From Frigidibacter sp. SD6-1 (GTDB lineage: Bacteria; Pseudomonadota; Alphaproteobacteria; Rhodobacterales; Rhodobacteraceae): DNA of 64,000 nucleotides. Both the position numbers and the translations under genes were made by a program. The notes under the pieces are model-generated. The model saw only the letters and a list, made by a program, of their open reading frames with translations, was not told the DNA's origin and searched no databases. Numbering within the stretch: the first letter of the stretch is position 1; each line of letters begins with the position of its first letter. Positions 42,690-51,535 of the stretch are shown here, in pieces. Where the stretch lies: contig NZ_JARJNR010000010.1 in assembly GCF_030143255.1 (NCBI RefSeq), positions 29,600-93,599 of the forward strand. The letters are read 5' to 3'.

Positions 42690-43408
42690 TCACGCAGCAA
42701 GGATGTTGTTGAGGATGTCCGTTGCCTCCTCGAGCGCCTCGACGACATGGCGTACATGTGGACGCATCAGAGGGTTCGGATCGGATTGCTTTTCCAGCGC
42801 CAAGGCGTGGAGAAGCCCCTTCTGGTCCATCTCCTTGTAAGTGTTCCGTCGCATCATGACGGTCTCAATTACTGGAAAACGGGTGAGCGCTTCTTCAATC
42901 AGGGCGGCGTCAGCACGGGTCGTTTTCGGGTCGACCATGTTGAGGACGACGTGGTGGCGCGGAAGGCTAGAGGGGTCGTCAACACGGGATTTCAGCTTCT
43001 CAAACCAATCAGCCGTCTGCGCGCCGACATCGAAATCAGACGTCGACAGCATGACGGGCGTCACGATGTGGTCCGCAAGCACCGCGATGCCGTCTGACCA
43101 TTCGGCACCGACCCCTGCGGTATCGATGAAGATGAAGTCTGCCGTGCCTGCCATGTAGACCTGATCGATCCGATCCTCGACACCCGCCACGCTTTCGACG
43201 ATGGCCGAGCAGAGAAGCGGCGAACTCAGCCCACCGGCTTCCGCCCGGGTATGCCAGGCCCCGAGTACTCTCGTGCTGTCCGTGTCGATCAACATCACTC
43301 TGCGTCCGGCGGCGATCGCGGCGCTGATCAAGGCGCGCGAAAGCGTCGTTTTCCACTGCCCCCTTTCCGGGCCATCGCTGCGATCACCACAAGATTTTCG
43401 TTCGGCAT
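42690..43408 (-). pseudogene. virC1: VirC1/ParA-type ATPase with a frameshift in Walker A
   Basis: The expected N-terminus starts at ATG 43408 (GGAGGATCAGA upstream) and reads MPNENLVVIAAMARKGGSGK. It is then out of frame, because the A-run encoding Gly-Lys-Thr has four bases (43349-43352 as T on plus) where five would restore GKTT. The remaining 220 residues are intact in the other frame: TTLSRALISAAIAAGRRVMLIDTDSTRVLGAW, FIFIDTAGVGAEW, VVLNMVDPKT. VirC1 is a ParA-family ATPase that recruits the relaxosome to the secretion channel. As read, the gene yields only a 26-aa peptide unless slippage or a sequencing error is involved. Confidence 0.75.
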
Positions 43409-43702
43409 TCTGATCCTCCACAAAAATAGTGAATCGCAACGATAATGCCAAAGTGTCGCTAAACGCATGAGGCGGAGGGGTCAAGCAGAAGTCGGGATGC
43501 GACCCGCGTTTGGCATGCAGAGGGCGGCGTTGTGCGATGACCGTGCGACGTCTGCCGTGGCGCCTTCAGCATTCGTCGCGGGGCACCACACACCATCCAA
43601 ATGTCGGGATGCGCTTGGCGATGTGCTGCGGACGGAATGCAGGTGACGTATAGCGCGCTCCAAACGACGGGAGGCAAGAGACGGGGCGCAAAAGACGTGA
43701 TG

Positions 43703-43725
43703 CGCGATGCGGAGACCGCATCGCG
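43703..43725. repeat. Inverted repeat in candidate oriT (1)
   Basis: CGCGATGCGG / CCGCATCGCG, perfect 10-bp arms with an AGA loop. Confidence 0.6.
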
Positions 43726-43769
43726 TGGTGCAATGAGCGCGAAGCGCGATCCATTGGACAAAGGACGGG

Positions 43770-43792
43770 AAATCGCCCCTGTAGGGCGATTT
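43770..43792. repeat. Inverted repeat in candidate oriT (2)
   Basis: AAATCGCCC / GGGCGATTT, perfect 9-bp arms with a 5-nt loop. The trailing T-run (43790-43793) would also suit a terminator reading rightward. Confidence 0.6.
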
Positions 43793-43802
43793 TCTACATT
43801 GA

Positions 43803-43855
43803 GTACAAGCCCTTATGGCCGACTCCACTTGCGTTGGGAGTCGGCGGGCTTGTAC
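43803..43855. repeat. Nested inverted repeat in candidate oriT (3)
   Basis: The outer arms GTACAAGCCC (43803-43812) / GGGCTTGTAC (43846-43855) and inner arms GCCGACTCC (43818-43826) / GGAGTCGGC (43837-43845) are all perfect, with a 5-nt bulge on the left side only. It ends 34 bp before the mobC/virD1-like start, so it may also be its operator. Confidence 0.65.
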
Positions 43856-43889
43856 GAAGTTGGCAAGAAATAGGAACGTTAACTTCAAA

Positions 43890-44477
43890 ATGCCCCGACG
43901 TCGCAGACTGTCAGAGATCGAGCGCTCGACCATCGCCCAGGACCGCCGGAACGGCGTCTCCGCGGCGTCGTTGGCCGCGCGCTACGATGTCAGCCTGAAG
44001 ACGATCTACAATGTGGTGAACCACTGGGGTGAGCGTCAGACAGCGAACGGCAGCCGATCGCGGGTTGTGGGGATCCGGGTCTCGGACGACGACCTGCGCC
44101 GGTTCGACGCGGCGCTGTCGCGGCGCGGGATTGCGCACCGCTCGGATGCAATGCGCCGCCTGATGCTGGCGGCCGAAGGTGTCTTCCTGCCCGATGACGA
44201 GATGTGCGACGAGCTGCGCAGTCTCGGCGCCGCGCTCAACCGGGTCGGCAACAACGTGAACCAGATCGCGCGACGTCTGAACGAGGCCAAGGTGCGGGGC
44301 GAGAGACTGTCCTACCCGGCCTCAAGTCACCGTGACGTCCGCGCCCTTGCGGGTCTGGTCTTCGATCTGGCCGACCAAGTCCAGGAGATGTCGCGTGCGC
44401 GGCGCAGCGTGCTGGACCTTGAGATCAGCTCTGCCCTGGCGGGCCTCGCCGAGAGGGATGAGAATGGCGCGGAGTGA
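43890..44477 (+). CDS. MobC/VirD1-like mobilisation protein with HTH domain
   Basis: A 195-aa protein. An N-terminal helix-turn-helix (IAQDRRNGVSAASLAARYDVSLKTIYNVV) is followed by a ribbon-helix-helix-type MobC domain with VVGIRVSDDDLRRFDAALSRRGIAHRSDAMRRLM and the MobC hallmark NRVGNNVNQIARRLNEAK. It would bind oriT and help the relaxase nick. ATG 43890 is taken because the upstream extension runs into the inverted repeat. It overlaps the relaxase gene by 14 bp. Confidence 0.85.
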   Translation: MPRRRRLSEIERSTIAQDRRNGVSAASLAARYDVSLKTIYNVVNHWGERQTANGSRSRVVGIRVSDDDLRRFDAALSRRGIAHRSDAMRRLMLAAEGVFLPDDEMCDELRSLGAALNRVGNNVNQIARRLNEAKVRGERLSYPASSHRDVRALAGLVFDLADQVQEMSRARRSVLDLEISSALAGLAERDENGAE

Positions 44478-46812
44478 CCGGGTCCGTGGCATCGACCCGG
44501 CGCTCTTTGACCGCGGCTGGAGCCGAGTTTCGGGATCCTGGCAGGGGCTTTCCAAGGGCGCGCAGATGGTTCGGGCCGCGCGCGGCTATTCGCCAGCGAT
44601 CTTCAAGGCTATCTCGAAAGGGGGCTGCCACACCGGGGCGCAGCTACGGGCGCAGCTCACATATCTCACGACGAAGTCGACCCATATCCTCGACAGTCGC
44701 GGCACCCATGATGGAAAGAAGCAGCTCTCGGAAGCCGAGATCAACCGAGTGGCGCGGCGGTTCGAGAACCAGTGGAACGAGCGCTACAGCCCCAAGCTCG
44801 GACATACGTCGCATCTGCTGATGGCATTCCCGGTTGGAACGAGCGGCGACGAAGTGCGCGATATCACCCAAGCGGTCTGCGAGAGGTTCTTTCAAGGTGA
44901 GGGGTCGCATTTCGACTATATTGCTGCAATACACCAAGATCGCGCGCATCCACATGCGCATATCGTTCTGAACCGCCGCAGCAAGGATGGCGAAATGTTC
45001 TTTCTCGGGAAGGATCACCACTTCAACTACGACGCTTTTCGCGAGGCGATGGTCGAGGCTGCCCAAGTTCATGGGATCCGCCTTGAGGCGACGCGTCGTC
45101 TGGATCGCGGCGTCACGACCTACCGCGCCGAGATCGATGAAATCTACAAGGCCCGCGACGAAGGCCGTTCTCCTGTCGAACGCCAGAGAACCGGCGCTGA
45201 CCTGGCGGCCGCTCTGGAAACCGTCAGGCACAATGCGTTGATCTACCGCGGGCTGGCGGCGGAGGCGTCACGTTCGAATTTCGAAGACTTGGCCGAGGCG
45301 CTCGAGAGGGCCAGCACCATCCTTGCCAGTGGCGGTCAGATTCAATCTGACGGAGCCATCTACATGTCCCAAGACCAAGCAGCGTTCGACACGTTGATCA
45401 CCGAGTTTTCTCAGAACATTCGCCAAATCGAGGCGGCGATCGACAGGGCGCCGGCGGCCGAGAGGCCGGTGATCGAGCGCAAGCTGACCGACGTTCTGGC
45501 CTCGGTCGCGCATTTGAACCCGCTCGGGGATCGCTCCGCCGCCCTGGTCGATGCCCCGTCCCGGGACGGCATCTATGCAAGGCCGAACTTAAGTGAAGAT
45601 CACCTCGCGCGTCTTGACGATGGAGAGGTGGCACCAAAGCTGGCCGAGGCGTTGCAAGGCACGGGCATCGATGCCGAGGCTGTGGCCGCGCGCCTGCGGG
45701 AAGGGGCAGGCAATGCCGCATTGGAGCGCCAGTGGCTGGCACAGGATCTGCAGGCGATTGCCAAGGAAGGGGGACTCGATCTGGAGAAACCTGCGGACCG
45801 GGAAGAAGCGCTCGACCGGCTGGAAGCCGTGCATGTTCGGTTGGGCGATGTTCTGACCGATGTACGCGTCCTGCGCGCGCCAACCGAGGTCGACGAGGTG
45901 GATGACGCTGAGGCAGCGCTTGGTGAGCGGTTGACGACACCTGGGAGTGATCTCGCGCAAGACGGGTCCGACATCTTTTCCCCATCGGAGCGGCAGGCGT
46001 TCAGTGCGCTGGTGGCGCAGTTCCGCCGGACGGATTTCGATCATCCGTTCTCCGACGACCCCTCTGTGCGGCGGGCAGGCGCCGTGGAGGTGGAAGAGGC
46101 CCGCGCCGCGTTCGACGCCTACGCGCAGAAATCGCCGCAACATGCCGAACTGGCCTCAATGGCTTGGGAACAGCTGACCGACAGTCGAATGCCGCCGCAA
46201 TATGCGGTATCGGAGCAGGACCGCACGCTTCATGCTGGCGACATGGACCTCGCCTTGCGGGATCCTTCGGATCATTTCGGTCCGATTACCGAAGAGCTCC
46301 GCACCCTCGCCCGCTATCGCACGGAGATGCCGGATGACGAGTTCGGGCAGGCCGTCCAGGACGAAATCAATCACCTTCGTTCGCTCGGCGCGTCGCGTGC
46401 CTATATCAGCGAACGCAGTTTCGAGATCGAGGACCAGGCGCGACAAGACTACGCCGAGCGCCGGCATCTGGAAGAGACAGCGCCAACCGTCATGGCCTTT
46501 GTGCGAAACGCCGACGTCGAGGGCCCGCTCTCCGAGTCAGAGCAGCAGGACATCGTCCGACAGATAAACGAGCGACTAAGCCCCGACGCAATCGACGCGC
46601 TGCGGGCCGGTAACGCGGACGTCCTCGACAAGTTCACTGAGGATCCGTTGCGCCAGCTGGAACTCGCCAGGACCTATCTTCAAAGCAGCGAGGTCACTGC
46701 GCACGGCCCGGCGATGGAGCGCGTTCTCGATGCATTGGCCGAAGAGCAGATCGAGGCGCAGCGCGCGCGCCACGCCGCGGCACATGGTGAGAAGGGGATC
46801 ACCCATGGATAA
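44464..46812 (+). CDS. virD2: VirD2-like conjugative relaxase
   Basis: A 782-aa relaxase. The N-terminal 250 residues hold the three-His metal site in HQDRAHPHAHIVLNR near 160. Upstream are LTYLTTKSTHILDSRG (candidate catalytic Tyr region, near residue 67) and HTSHLLMAFPVGTSGDEV. The long C-terminal tail is acidic and helical and may carry the secretion signal. It nicks oriT and pilots the strand through the VirB/VirD4 channel. It overlaps the mobC/virD1-like gene and virD4 (8 bp). Confidence 0.9.
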   Translation: MARSDRVRGIDPALFDRGWSRVSGSWQGLSKGAQMVRAARGYSPAIFKAISKGGCHTGAQLRAQLTYLTTKSTHILDSRGTHDGKKQLSEAEINRVARRFENQWNERYSPKLGHTSHLLMAFPVGTSGDEVRDITQAVCERFFQGEGSHFDYIAAIHQDRAHPHAHIVLNRRSKDGEMFFLGKDHHFNYDAFREAMVEAAQVHGIRLEATRRLDRGVTTYRAEIDEIYKARDEGRSPVERQRTGADLAAALETVRHNALIYRGLAAEASRSNFEDLAEALERASTILASGGQIQSDGAIYMSQDQAAFDTLITEFSQNIRQIEAAIDRAPAAERPVIERKLTDVLASVAHLNPLGDRSAALVDAPSRDGIYARPNLSEDHLARLDDGEVAPKLAEALQGTGIDAEAVAARLREGAGNAALERQWLAQDLQAIAKEGGLDLEKPADREEALDRLEAVHVRLGDVLTDVRVLRAPTEVDEVDDAEAALGERLTTPGSDLAQDGSDIFSPSERQAFSALVAQFRRTDFDHPFSDDPSVRRAGAVEVEEARAAFDAYAQKSPQHAELASMAWEQLTDSRMPPQYAVSEQDRTLHAGDMDLALRDPSDHFGPITEELRTLARYRTEMPDDEFGQAVQDEINHLRSLGASRAYISERSFEIEDQARQDYAERRHLEETAPTVMAFVRNADVEGPLSESEQQDIVRQINERLSPDAIDALRAGNADVLDKFTEDPLRQLELARTYLQSSEVTAHGPAMERVLDALAEEQIEAQRARHAAAHGEKGITHG

Positions 46813-48787
46813 AGGCAAGATTGCCCTAGGAGTGTTGAGCCTCGTGCTGGTCGGTCTCGCCATGGGCTATGTCGTGGCGACCGGCTTTGTCATGTTCCGC
46901 TATGGGCTTTCTCCCACGCGTTTCGACGTCACCCTGCTTGCCCGCGAATATCGGGGTCTGTCTCAGTCCGCACCAAAAGACTTCCTCTGGGTGAACCTCA
47001 TCCTTGGCGGCTTCGGCCTGGCATCGCTGATGCTGAGCGTCACGCTTCTGGGGGATGCATTGACTCGCTTCGGGACGACGCATTGGCAGACCCGCAGCGA
47101 GATGAAGAAGAACGGTTTCTTTGCCAAGCCCGGCGGCGGCTTTCTTCTGGGCAAGCTCGGCTCCCCGAAATCCAGGCGCCCGTTCCTTGTCTCAAAAACC
47201 TTCCCCCACGCGCTGATCGTGGCGCCTACAGGCCGCGGCAAGGGCGTGGGCTTCGTGATCCCGAACCTTCTGACCTACAAGGGCTCGGCTGTGGTGCTCG
47301 ACGTGAAAGGTGAGAACTTCCGCGAGACCTCGCGCTTCCGCGCCAGCATGGGCGACAAGGTTTTCCGCTTCGCGCCGACCGACTGGGACCGACCGACGCA
47401 TCGCTACAACCCGCTCGCGCGCATCGCGGCCATGACCAACCCCGACCGACAGCAAATGGAGCTGAAACTCACCGCCAAGCTCTTCCTGCAGACTGACAAC
47501 GAAAAGCTGAGCGGGCTTTTGGCCGGGGGTATCGACCTCTTTGTGGCGGCAGGTCTTCTGGCCATCGAGCGCGGCGTGCCGACCATCGGCGAGATCTATC
47601 GCATCACAGCCTCGGGGGGCGACAAGCAGAAGGAATACCTGAAGCGTTCGCAGGAGGTGAAGAACAAGTCGGCCAAACTGATCTTCGAGCGTATGGCATC
47701 GACCAACAATGACACCCTGACCTCCTACTTGTCGCTTCTCATGACCTCGGGACTCGACACCTGGGATAACCGCGCGATCGACGCGGCCACCGCGACCTCT
47801 GACTTCTCATTCCGGGATATCCGCCGCCGCCCGCATGCGATCTATCTTGTGGTCGAATCCGAGATGATCCGACCGCTTGCCCCGCTGATCCGCCTCTTCT
47901 TTTCGGACCTGATTGCCTCGCTGCAGGCGCAGGAACCTGGAGACGACGAGCCTTGGCCCGTCATGATCATGCTCGACGAGTTCGACCGGCTCGGCAAAAT
48001 GCCGATCGTCGCCGAGAGCATCAAGACGCTGCGCTCCTTCGGCGGCAACCTCGCCATCGTCACCCAGACGATCCCCGCGCTGGACGAGATCTATGGTGAG
48101 AACACCCGCAGGTCGCTTCAGGGCGGCGCAGGTGTGAAGCTCTACCTCACCCCGTCCGAACAGAAGACCATTGAGGAGTTGAGCCAGGCCGTTGGTAAGA
48201 CCACCAAGCGCGTGGTGACCCGGTCACGCGCGGTCGGGCGCAATCCGTTTGAGGGGCGCAGCGTTTCGGAGAGGACAGAAGATACCCCGCTTCTGACAGA
48301 GGATGAAGCCCGGCGCATGGATCTCGACGAGGTCATCCTAGTGATAGACGCGCAAATGCCGATCCGGGCAAGAAGGGTGAAGTATTTCGACGACCCGGCG
48401 CTCAAGGTGCTGCACGCGGGCCAGTCGGGAAGCTTCCCCTATCCGGACGAGGATGGTCTGCGGCGAGATCGGCAGATGTCCGAGACCCGGGAAACGGTGG
48501 AGAAGCTGAAGCAAGAGCTGCAAGAGGTGCGTGCGGCTGCGGGGGCACAGGGGTCCGAGGCGAATGCGCTACCCAAAGCGGCTCAATCTCCCTCGCAAGA
48601 ACAGCTCGATCCCAAGCCAGCACCGTCAGGGCGGGCGCGAGGGAGGGCTGCACGGACCGCTGCGGGTGCCGCTGGGTCGGATCAGCTCTCCTTCGATCTG
48701 GCCGGGCTGGGTCTGCGCCCCTCTGACAGAACCCAACTGGCTGCGGCGGTTCTGACGACGCGAAGGATCATTGCACAGCATACGTGA
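46805..48787 (+). CDS. virD4: VirD4/TraG-type coupling protein
   Basis: A 660-aa coupling ATPase. Two N-terminal membrane helices (about 7-30 and 60-85) are followed by Walker A APTGRGKGVGFVIPNLL near 140, VVLDVKGENF, and Walker B MIMLDEFDRLG near 395. TQTIPALDEIYGENTRRSLQGGAGVKLYL follows. The C-terminal 100 residues are polar and Ala-rich. It hands the relaxosome to the VirB channel. The stop lies 2 bp from the left end of the IS element, so its original 3' context has been altered. Confidence 0.92.
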   Translation: MDKGKIALGVLSLVLVGLAMGYVVATGFVMFRYGLSPTRFDVTLLAREYRGLSQSAPKDFLWVNLILGGFGLASLMLSVTLLGDALTRFGTTHWQTRSEMKKNGFFAKPGGGFLLGKLGSPKSRRPFLVSKTFPHALIVAPTGRGKGVGFVIPNLLTYKGSAVVLDVKGENFRETSRFRASMGDKVFRFAPTDWDRPTHRYNPLARIAAMTNPDRQQMELKLTAKLFLQTDNEKLSGLLAGGIDLFVAAGLLAIERGVPTIGEIYRITASGGDKQKEYLKRSQEVKNKSAKLIFERMASTNNDTLTSYLSLLMTSGLDTWDNRAIDAATATSDFSFRDIRRRPHAIYLVVESEMIRPLAPLIRLFFSDLIASLQAQEPGDDEPWPVMIMLDEFDRLGKMPIVAESIKTLRSFGGNLAIVTQTIPALDEIYGENTRRSLQGGAGVKLYLTPSEQKTIEELSQAVGKTTKRVVTRSRAVGRNPFEGRSVSERTEDTPLLTEDEARRMDLDEVILVIDAQMPIRARRVKYFDDPALKVLHAGQSGSFPYPDEDGLRRDRQMSETRETVEKLKQELQEVRAAAGAQGSEANALPKAAQSPSQEQLDPKPAPSGRARGRAARTAAGAAGSDQLSFDLAGLGLRPSDRTQLAAAVLTTRRIIAQHT

Positions 48788-48789
48788 CC

Positions 48790-48809
48790 GGCCGAGGCTG
48801 TGTGGAAAC
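48790..48809 (+). repeat. Left terminal inverted repeat of the IS
   Basis: 20-bp arm identical to the complement of 50434-50453; begins 2 bp after the virD4 stop codon. Confidence 0.85.
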
Positions 48810-48851
48810 CGCTCTCTGTGGTAAACTTCCGCAGGTCAGGCGGAGGCGGGC

Positions 48852-50291
48852 ATGGCGGGTTTCATTGAGGGCGTTGATCGCGGCCAGTCGGTGCTTTTCC
48901 CCGAACGGCTGGACGACTGGATCGGTGATGACAGCCTCGTTCGTGTCGTGGATTTCTTCGTCGAGGAGCTCGATCTGCAGCGTCTTGGTTTCGCCCGCTC
49001 CGCCCCCGCGTGGACTGGACGGCCAGGCTATGACCCTGCGGTGCTGCTCAAGCTGTTCATCTATGGCTACCTGAACCGCATCCCGTCGAGCCGCAGGTTG
49101 GAGCGCGAGGCGGGGCGCAATGTCGAGGTCATGTGGCTGACCGGCAAGCTGGTGCCGGATCACAAGACCATCGCGGATTTCCGGCGTGACAACTGCGTGG
49201 GCATCCGCAAAGTCTGCGCGCAATTCGTTGAACTCTGCCGCCGGATCGGCACGCTGAAGGGTGGTTGCGTGGCCATCGATGGCAGCAAGTTCAAGGCCGT
49301 GAACAACCGCGACAAGAACTTCACCAAGGGCAAGATCGCCAGCCGCATCGCCCATCTCGAAGCCGACGTTGAACGCTATATCACCGAGATGGTCCGCATC
49401 GACCGGCAGGAGGAAGGCGAGGCTCGGACTGAGAAGGTGGAGCATCTGTCCCGCCGCTATGGACGCATCCGGCAGGAGATCGCGCGGCTCAAGGAGATGG
49501 ACCAAGCCCTGGCCGATGCGCCTGATAGCCAGATTTCCTTGACGGACCCCGACGCCCGCTCGATGGCAACCAGCGCGCGGCACAGCGGGATGGTCGGCTA
49601 CAATGTGCAGAGCGCTGTCGATACCGAGACCCATCTCATCGTCGCACATGAGGTCACCAATCAGGGCTTCGACCGCGAACAGCTCAGCCCGATGGCCAAC
49701 GCGGCCAAGGCCGCCCTTGGGCGGGACGACCTGCATGCCATCGCCGACAAGGGCTATTTCAGCGGCCCCGAGATCCTGGCCTGCCATGAGGCGGGCATAA
49801 CCACGACCGTGCCGCGGCCCGCGACCTCGGGCAATGCGGCCAAGGGCATGTATGTGAAGGCGGACTTCGTCTACGACGCCAAGCGGGATGTCTATGTCTG
49901 CCCTGCGGGAGAGGACCTGACCTACCGGTACACGACCGAGGAACGCAGCATCCCGATCCGGCGATACTGGATCAACGGATGCAAGACCTGCCCGCTCCGG
50001 ACTAATTGCACGACGGGCAACGAGCGTCGGATTTCCCGCTGGGAGCGGGAAGATCTGGTCGACGACATGGATAGCCGCCTGGGGCGCGACCCGGACTACA
50101 TGACCCTCCGCCGCTGCACCGTCGAACACCCGTTCGGCACGATCAAGGCGTGGATGGGTGGCACCCATTTCCTGATGCGCAGGCTGAAGAACGTCCGGAG
50201 CGAGATGGCGTTGAATGTGCTAGCCTACAACATCAAGCGAATGGTCGCCTTGCTCGGCGTCAGGGGACTGATGCAGGCCATGCAGGGCTGA
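48852..50291 (+). CDS. IS1182-family transposase
   Basis: A 479-aa DDE transposase with typical segments: FLUSH-left start MAGFIEGVDRGQSVLFPERLDDW, VAIDGSKFKAVN (first Asp near 141), ADKGYFSGPE (second Asp near 297) and TVEHPFGTIKAWMGG (Glu near 424). A Cys cluster CKTCPLRTNC sits near 375. The gene looks complete, and the element has intact ends, so recent or ongoing mobility is possible. Confidence 0.92.
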   Translation: MAGFIEGVDRGQSVLFPERLDDWIGDDSLVRVVDFFVEELDLQRLGFARSAPAWTGRPGYDPAVLLKLFIYGYLNRIPSSRRLEREAGRNVEVMWLTGKLVPDHKTIADFRRDNCVGIRKVCAQFVELCRRIGTLKGGCVAIDGSKFKAVNNRDKNFTKGKIASRIAHLEADVERYITEMVRIDRQEEGEARTEKVEHLSRRYGRIRQEIARLKEMDQALADAPDSQISLTDPDARSMATSARHSGMVGYNVQSAVDTETHLIVAHEVTNQGFDREQLSPMANAAKAALGRDDLHAIADKGYFSGPEILACHEAGITTTVPRPATSGNAAKGMYVKADFVYDAKRDVYVCPAGEDLTYRYTTEERSIPIRRYWINGCKTCPLRTNCTTGNERRISRWEREDLVDDMDSRLGRDPDYMTLRRCTVEHPFGTIKAWMGGTHFLMRRLKNVRSEMALNVLAYNIKRMVALLGVRGLMQAMQG

Positions 50292-50433
50292 TCGCAGTCA
50301 TTTGGAGCTACATGAGGCCGATCAGTGGCCGTCAGATCCCCCTCCCAGAGGCGCGGTGAACGCGATGTGCCCACAATACGAACCCAGTCTCCGGAAATGC
50401 TCTGATCGCTCACGCCCCCGACGTCGCCACCGC

Positions 50434-50453
50434 GTTTCCACACAGCCTCGGCC
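50434..50453 (-). repeat. Right terminal inverted repeat of the IS
   Basis: Perfect complement of the left end (48790-48809). Confidence 0.85.
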
Positions 50454-50657
50454 CAATGCGGCCGGACGTCTTGTAAGGATGCTGCTTCGCCGTATTCTCC
50501 AAAGCCGCCTTTCGTCTGGCACTGCAACAAGATTCCGGCCACAATGGGAATGAACCTAGATTATCTTTTTTACTTCTTTGTACGGAATCTGCCATTTGGG
50601 AAATAGGCACTTGGGTAGCAGCACTATGGGCGCCGGGGAGGGCAATTTATTAGCGTG
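50454..50657. other. AT-richer upstream region of the Mrr/HamAB operon
   Basis: About 200 bases between the IS end and the nuclease gene. A low-GC patch at 50555-50600 (TTATCTTTTTTACTTCTTTG) probably contains the operon promoter. No gene is seen. Confidence 0.4.
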
Positions 50658-51524
50658 ATGCGTTCCATAGACCTACGCCTTGTCGATGATCTCGTTGACT
50701 TTGTCCGAGGCCCGGGCTTCGTGCTCGATTTTTCGGACACGAGCTTCGCGGAATTTTTCGCATCCGAGTTGAAGATCAACATCGACGATCCCAAGTTCTC
50801 AGCGAACGGTGGGTCCAAGGGGAAACGCCTGCGCTACTTTCTGCAACAATGTGATGACCGCACAGCCGTGCGCGTGCTCGCCGCACTCTGGGAGCACCGA
50901 TGCGAATATCTCGCGCGCAGCGGCACAAAGGACCCGGTGGCGAACGCCGGTTCGCGCTATCAACGCTTGATCGACCGTCTCTCCGATGGCATTTCGCCAA
51001 CGCCGGTTCAACCCACATCCGCGCCCGTCGTCGATCGCCAGAAAATCGCGAACATCAAATCTGAACTGCTGCGTGTCTCTTCGCTCAGCGCACAGACACG
51101 CGGCTTCGCCTTTGAAGGATTCCTTAAGGGTCTGTTCGATGCCTTCGGACTTGCCGCACAAGAGCCCTTTCGGCTGCGCGGTGAGCAGATCGATGGCAGC
51201 TTCCAACTCGGCAGCGACACCTATCTTCTGGAAGCAAAATGGCAAGGCCAGCCAATCGGGGTTGCCGATCTCCACACCTTCCACGGCAAGATCGAGCAGA
51301 AAGCGGCCTGGACGCGAGGCCTGTTCGTGAGCATCAGCGGCTTCTCCGAAGACGGCCTCGTCGCCTTCGGTCGAGGCAAGCGCGTCATCTGCATGGAGGG
51401 CCTCGACCTCTACGAGATGCTCGACCGGGAGATACCGCTCAACCAAGTTCTGGAACGCAAGGTGCGCAGGGCTGCTGAAACCGGCATGCCCTTCCTTCGT
51501 GTTCGCGACCTCTTCCCGGCCTGA
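50658..51524 (+). CDS. Mrr-like PD-(D/E)XK restriction endonuclease
   Basis: A 288-aa protein. The N-terminal 150 residues are a helical domain without a recognised name. The C-terminal half is an Mrr_cat-type nuclease: RGFAFEGFLKGLFDAFGL near 153, then the catalytic QIDGSF and LLEAKWQGQPI (D...ExK) near 180-200, then GLFVSISGFSEDGLVAFGRGKRV. Such enzymes cut foreign or modified DNA. ATG 50658 (or GTG 50655) follows a somewhat distant GGGAGGG. It is followed 11 bp later by the HamA-like gene. Confidence 0.82.
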   Translation: MRSIDLRLVDDLVDFVRGPGFVLDFSDTSFAEFFASELKINIDDPKFSANGGSKGKRLRYFLQQCDDRTAVRVLAALWEHRCEYLARSGTKDPVANAGSRYQRLIDRLSDGISPTPVQPTSAPVVDRQKIANIKSELLRVSSLSAQTRGFAFEGFLKGLFDAFGLAAQEPFRLRGEQIDGSFQLGSDTYLLEAKWQGQPIGVADLHTFHGKIEQKAAWTRGLFVSISGFSEDGLVAFGRGKRVICMEGLDLYEMLDREIPLNQVLERKVRRAAETGMPFLRVRDLFPA

Positions 51525-51535
51525 GGAGGAGGCGC

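Larger units (their letters stand above)
43409..43889. other. Candidate origin of transfer (oriT) region
   Basis: A 481-bp gene-free region between divergent virC1 and the mobC/virD1-like gene. It has three inverted repeats in 150 bp (43703-43725, 43770-43792, 43803-43855) and a direct repeat GTCGGGATGCG at 43491-43501 and 43613-43623. Placement next to relaxosome genes is as in other MOB systems. I could not identify a nic sequence with confidence. Confidence 0.6.
48790..50453. mobile_element. IS1182-family insertion sequence
   Basis: A 1664-bp element bounded by perfect 20-bp inverted repeats, GGCCGAGGCTGTGTGGAAAC at 48790-48809 and its complement at 50434-50453. It holds a single transposase gene. 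I see no clear target-site duplication (left flank GACC, right flank CAAT). It separates virD4 from the Mrr/HamAB operon. Confidence 0.88.

Noticed and set aside
48788..50457. Target-site duplication around the IS
   Set aside because: Flanks GACC and CAAT do not match at 2 to 8 bp, so none is claimed.
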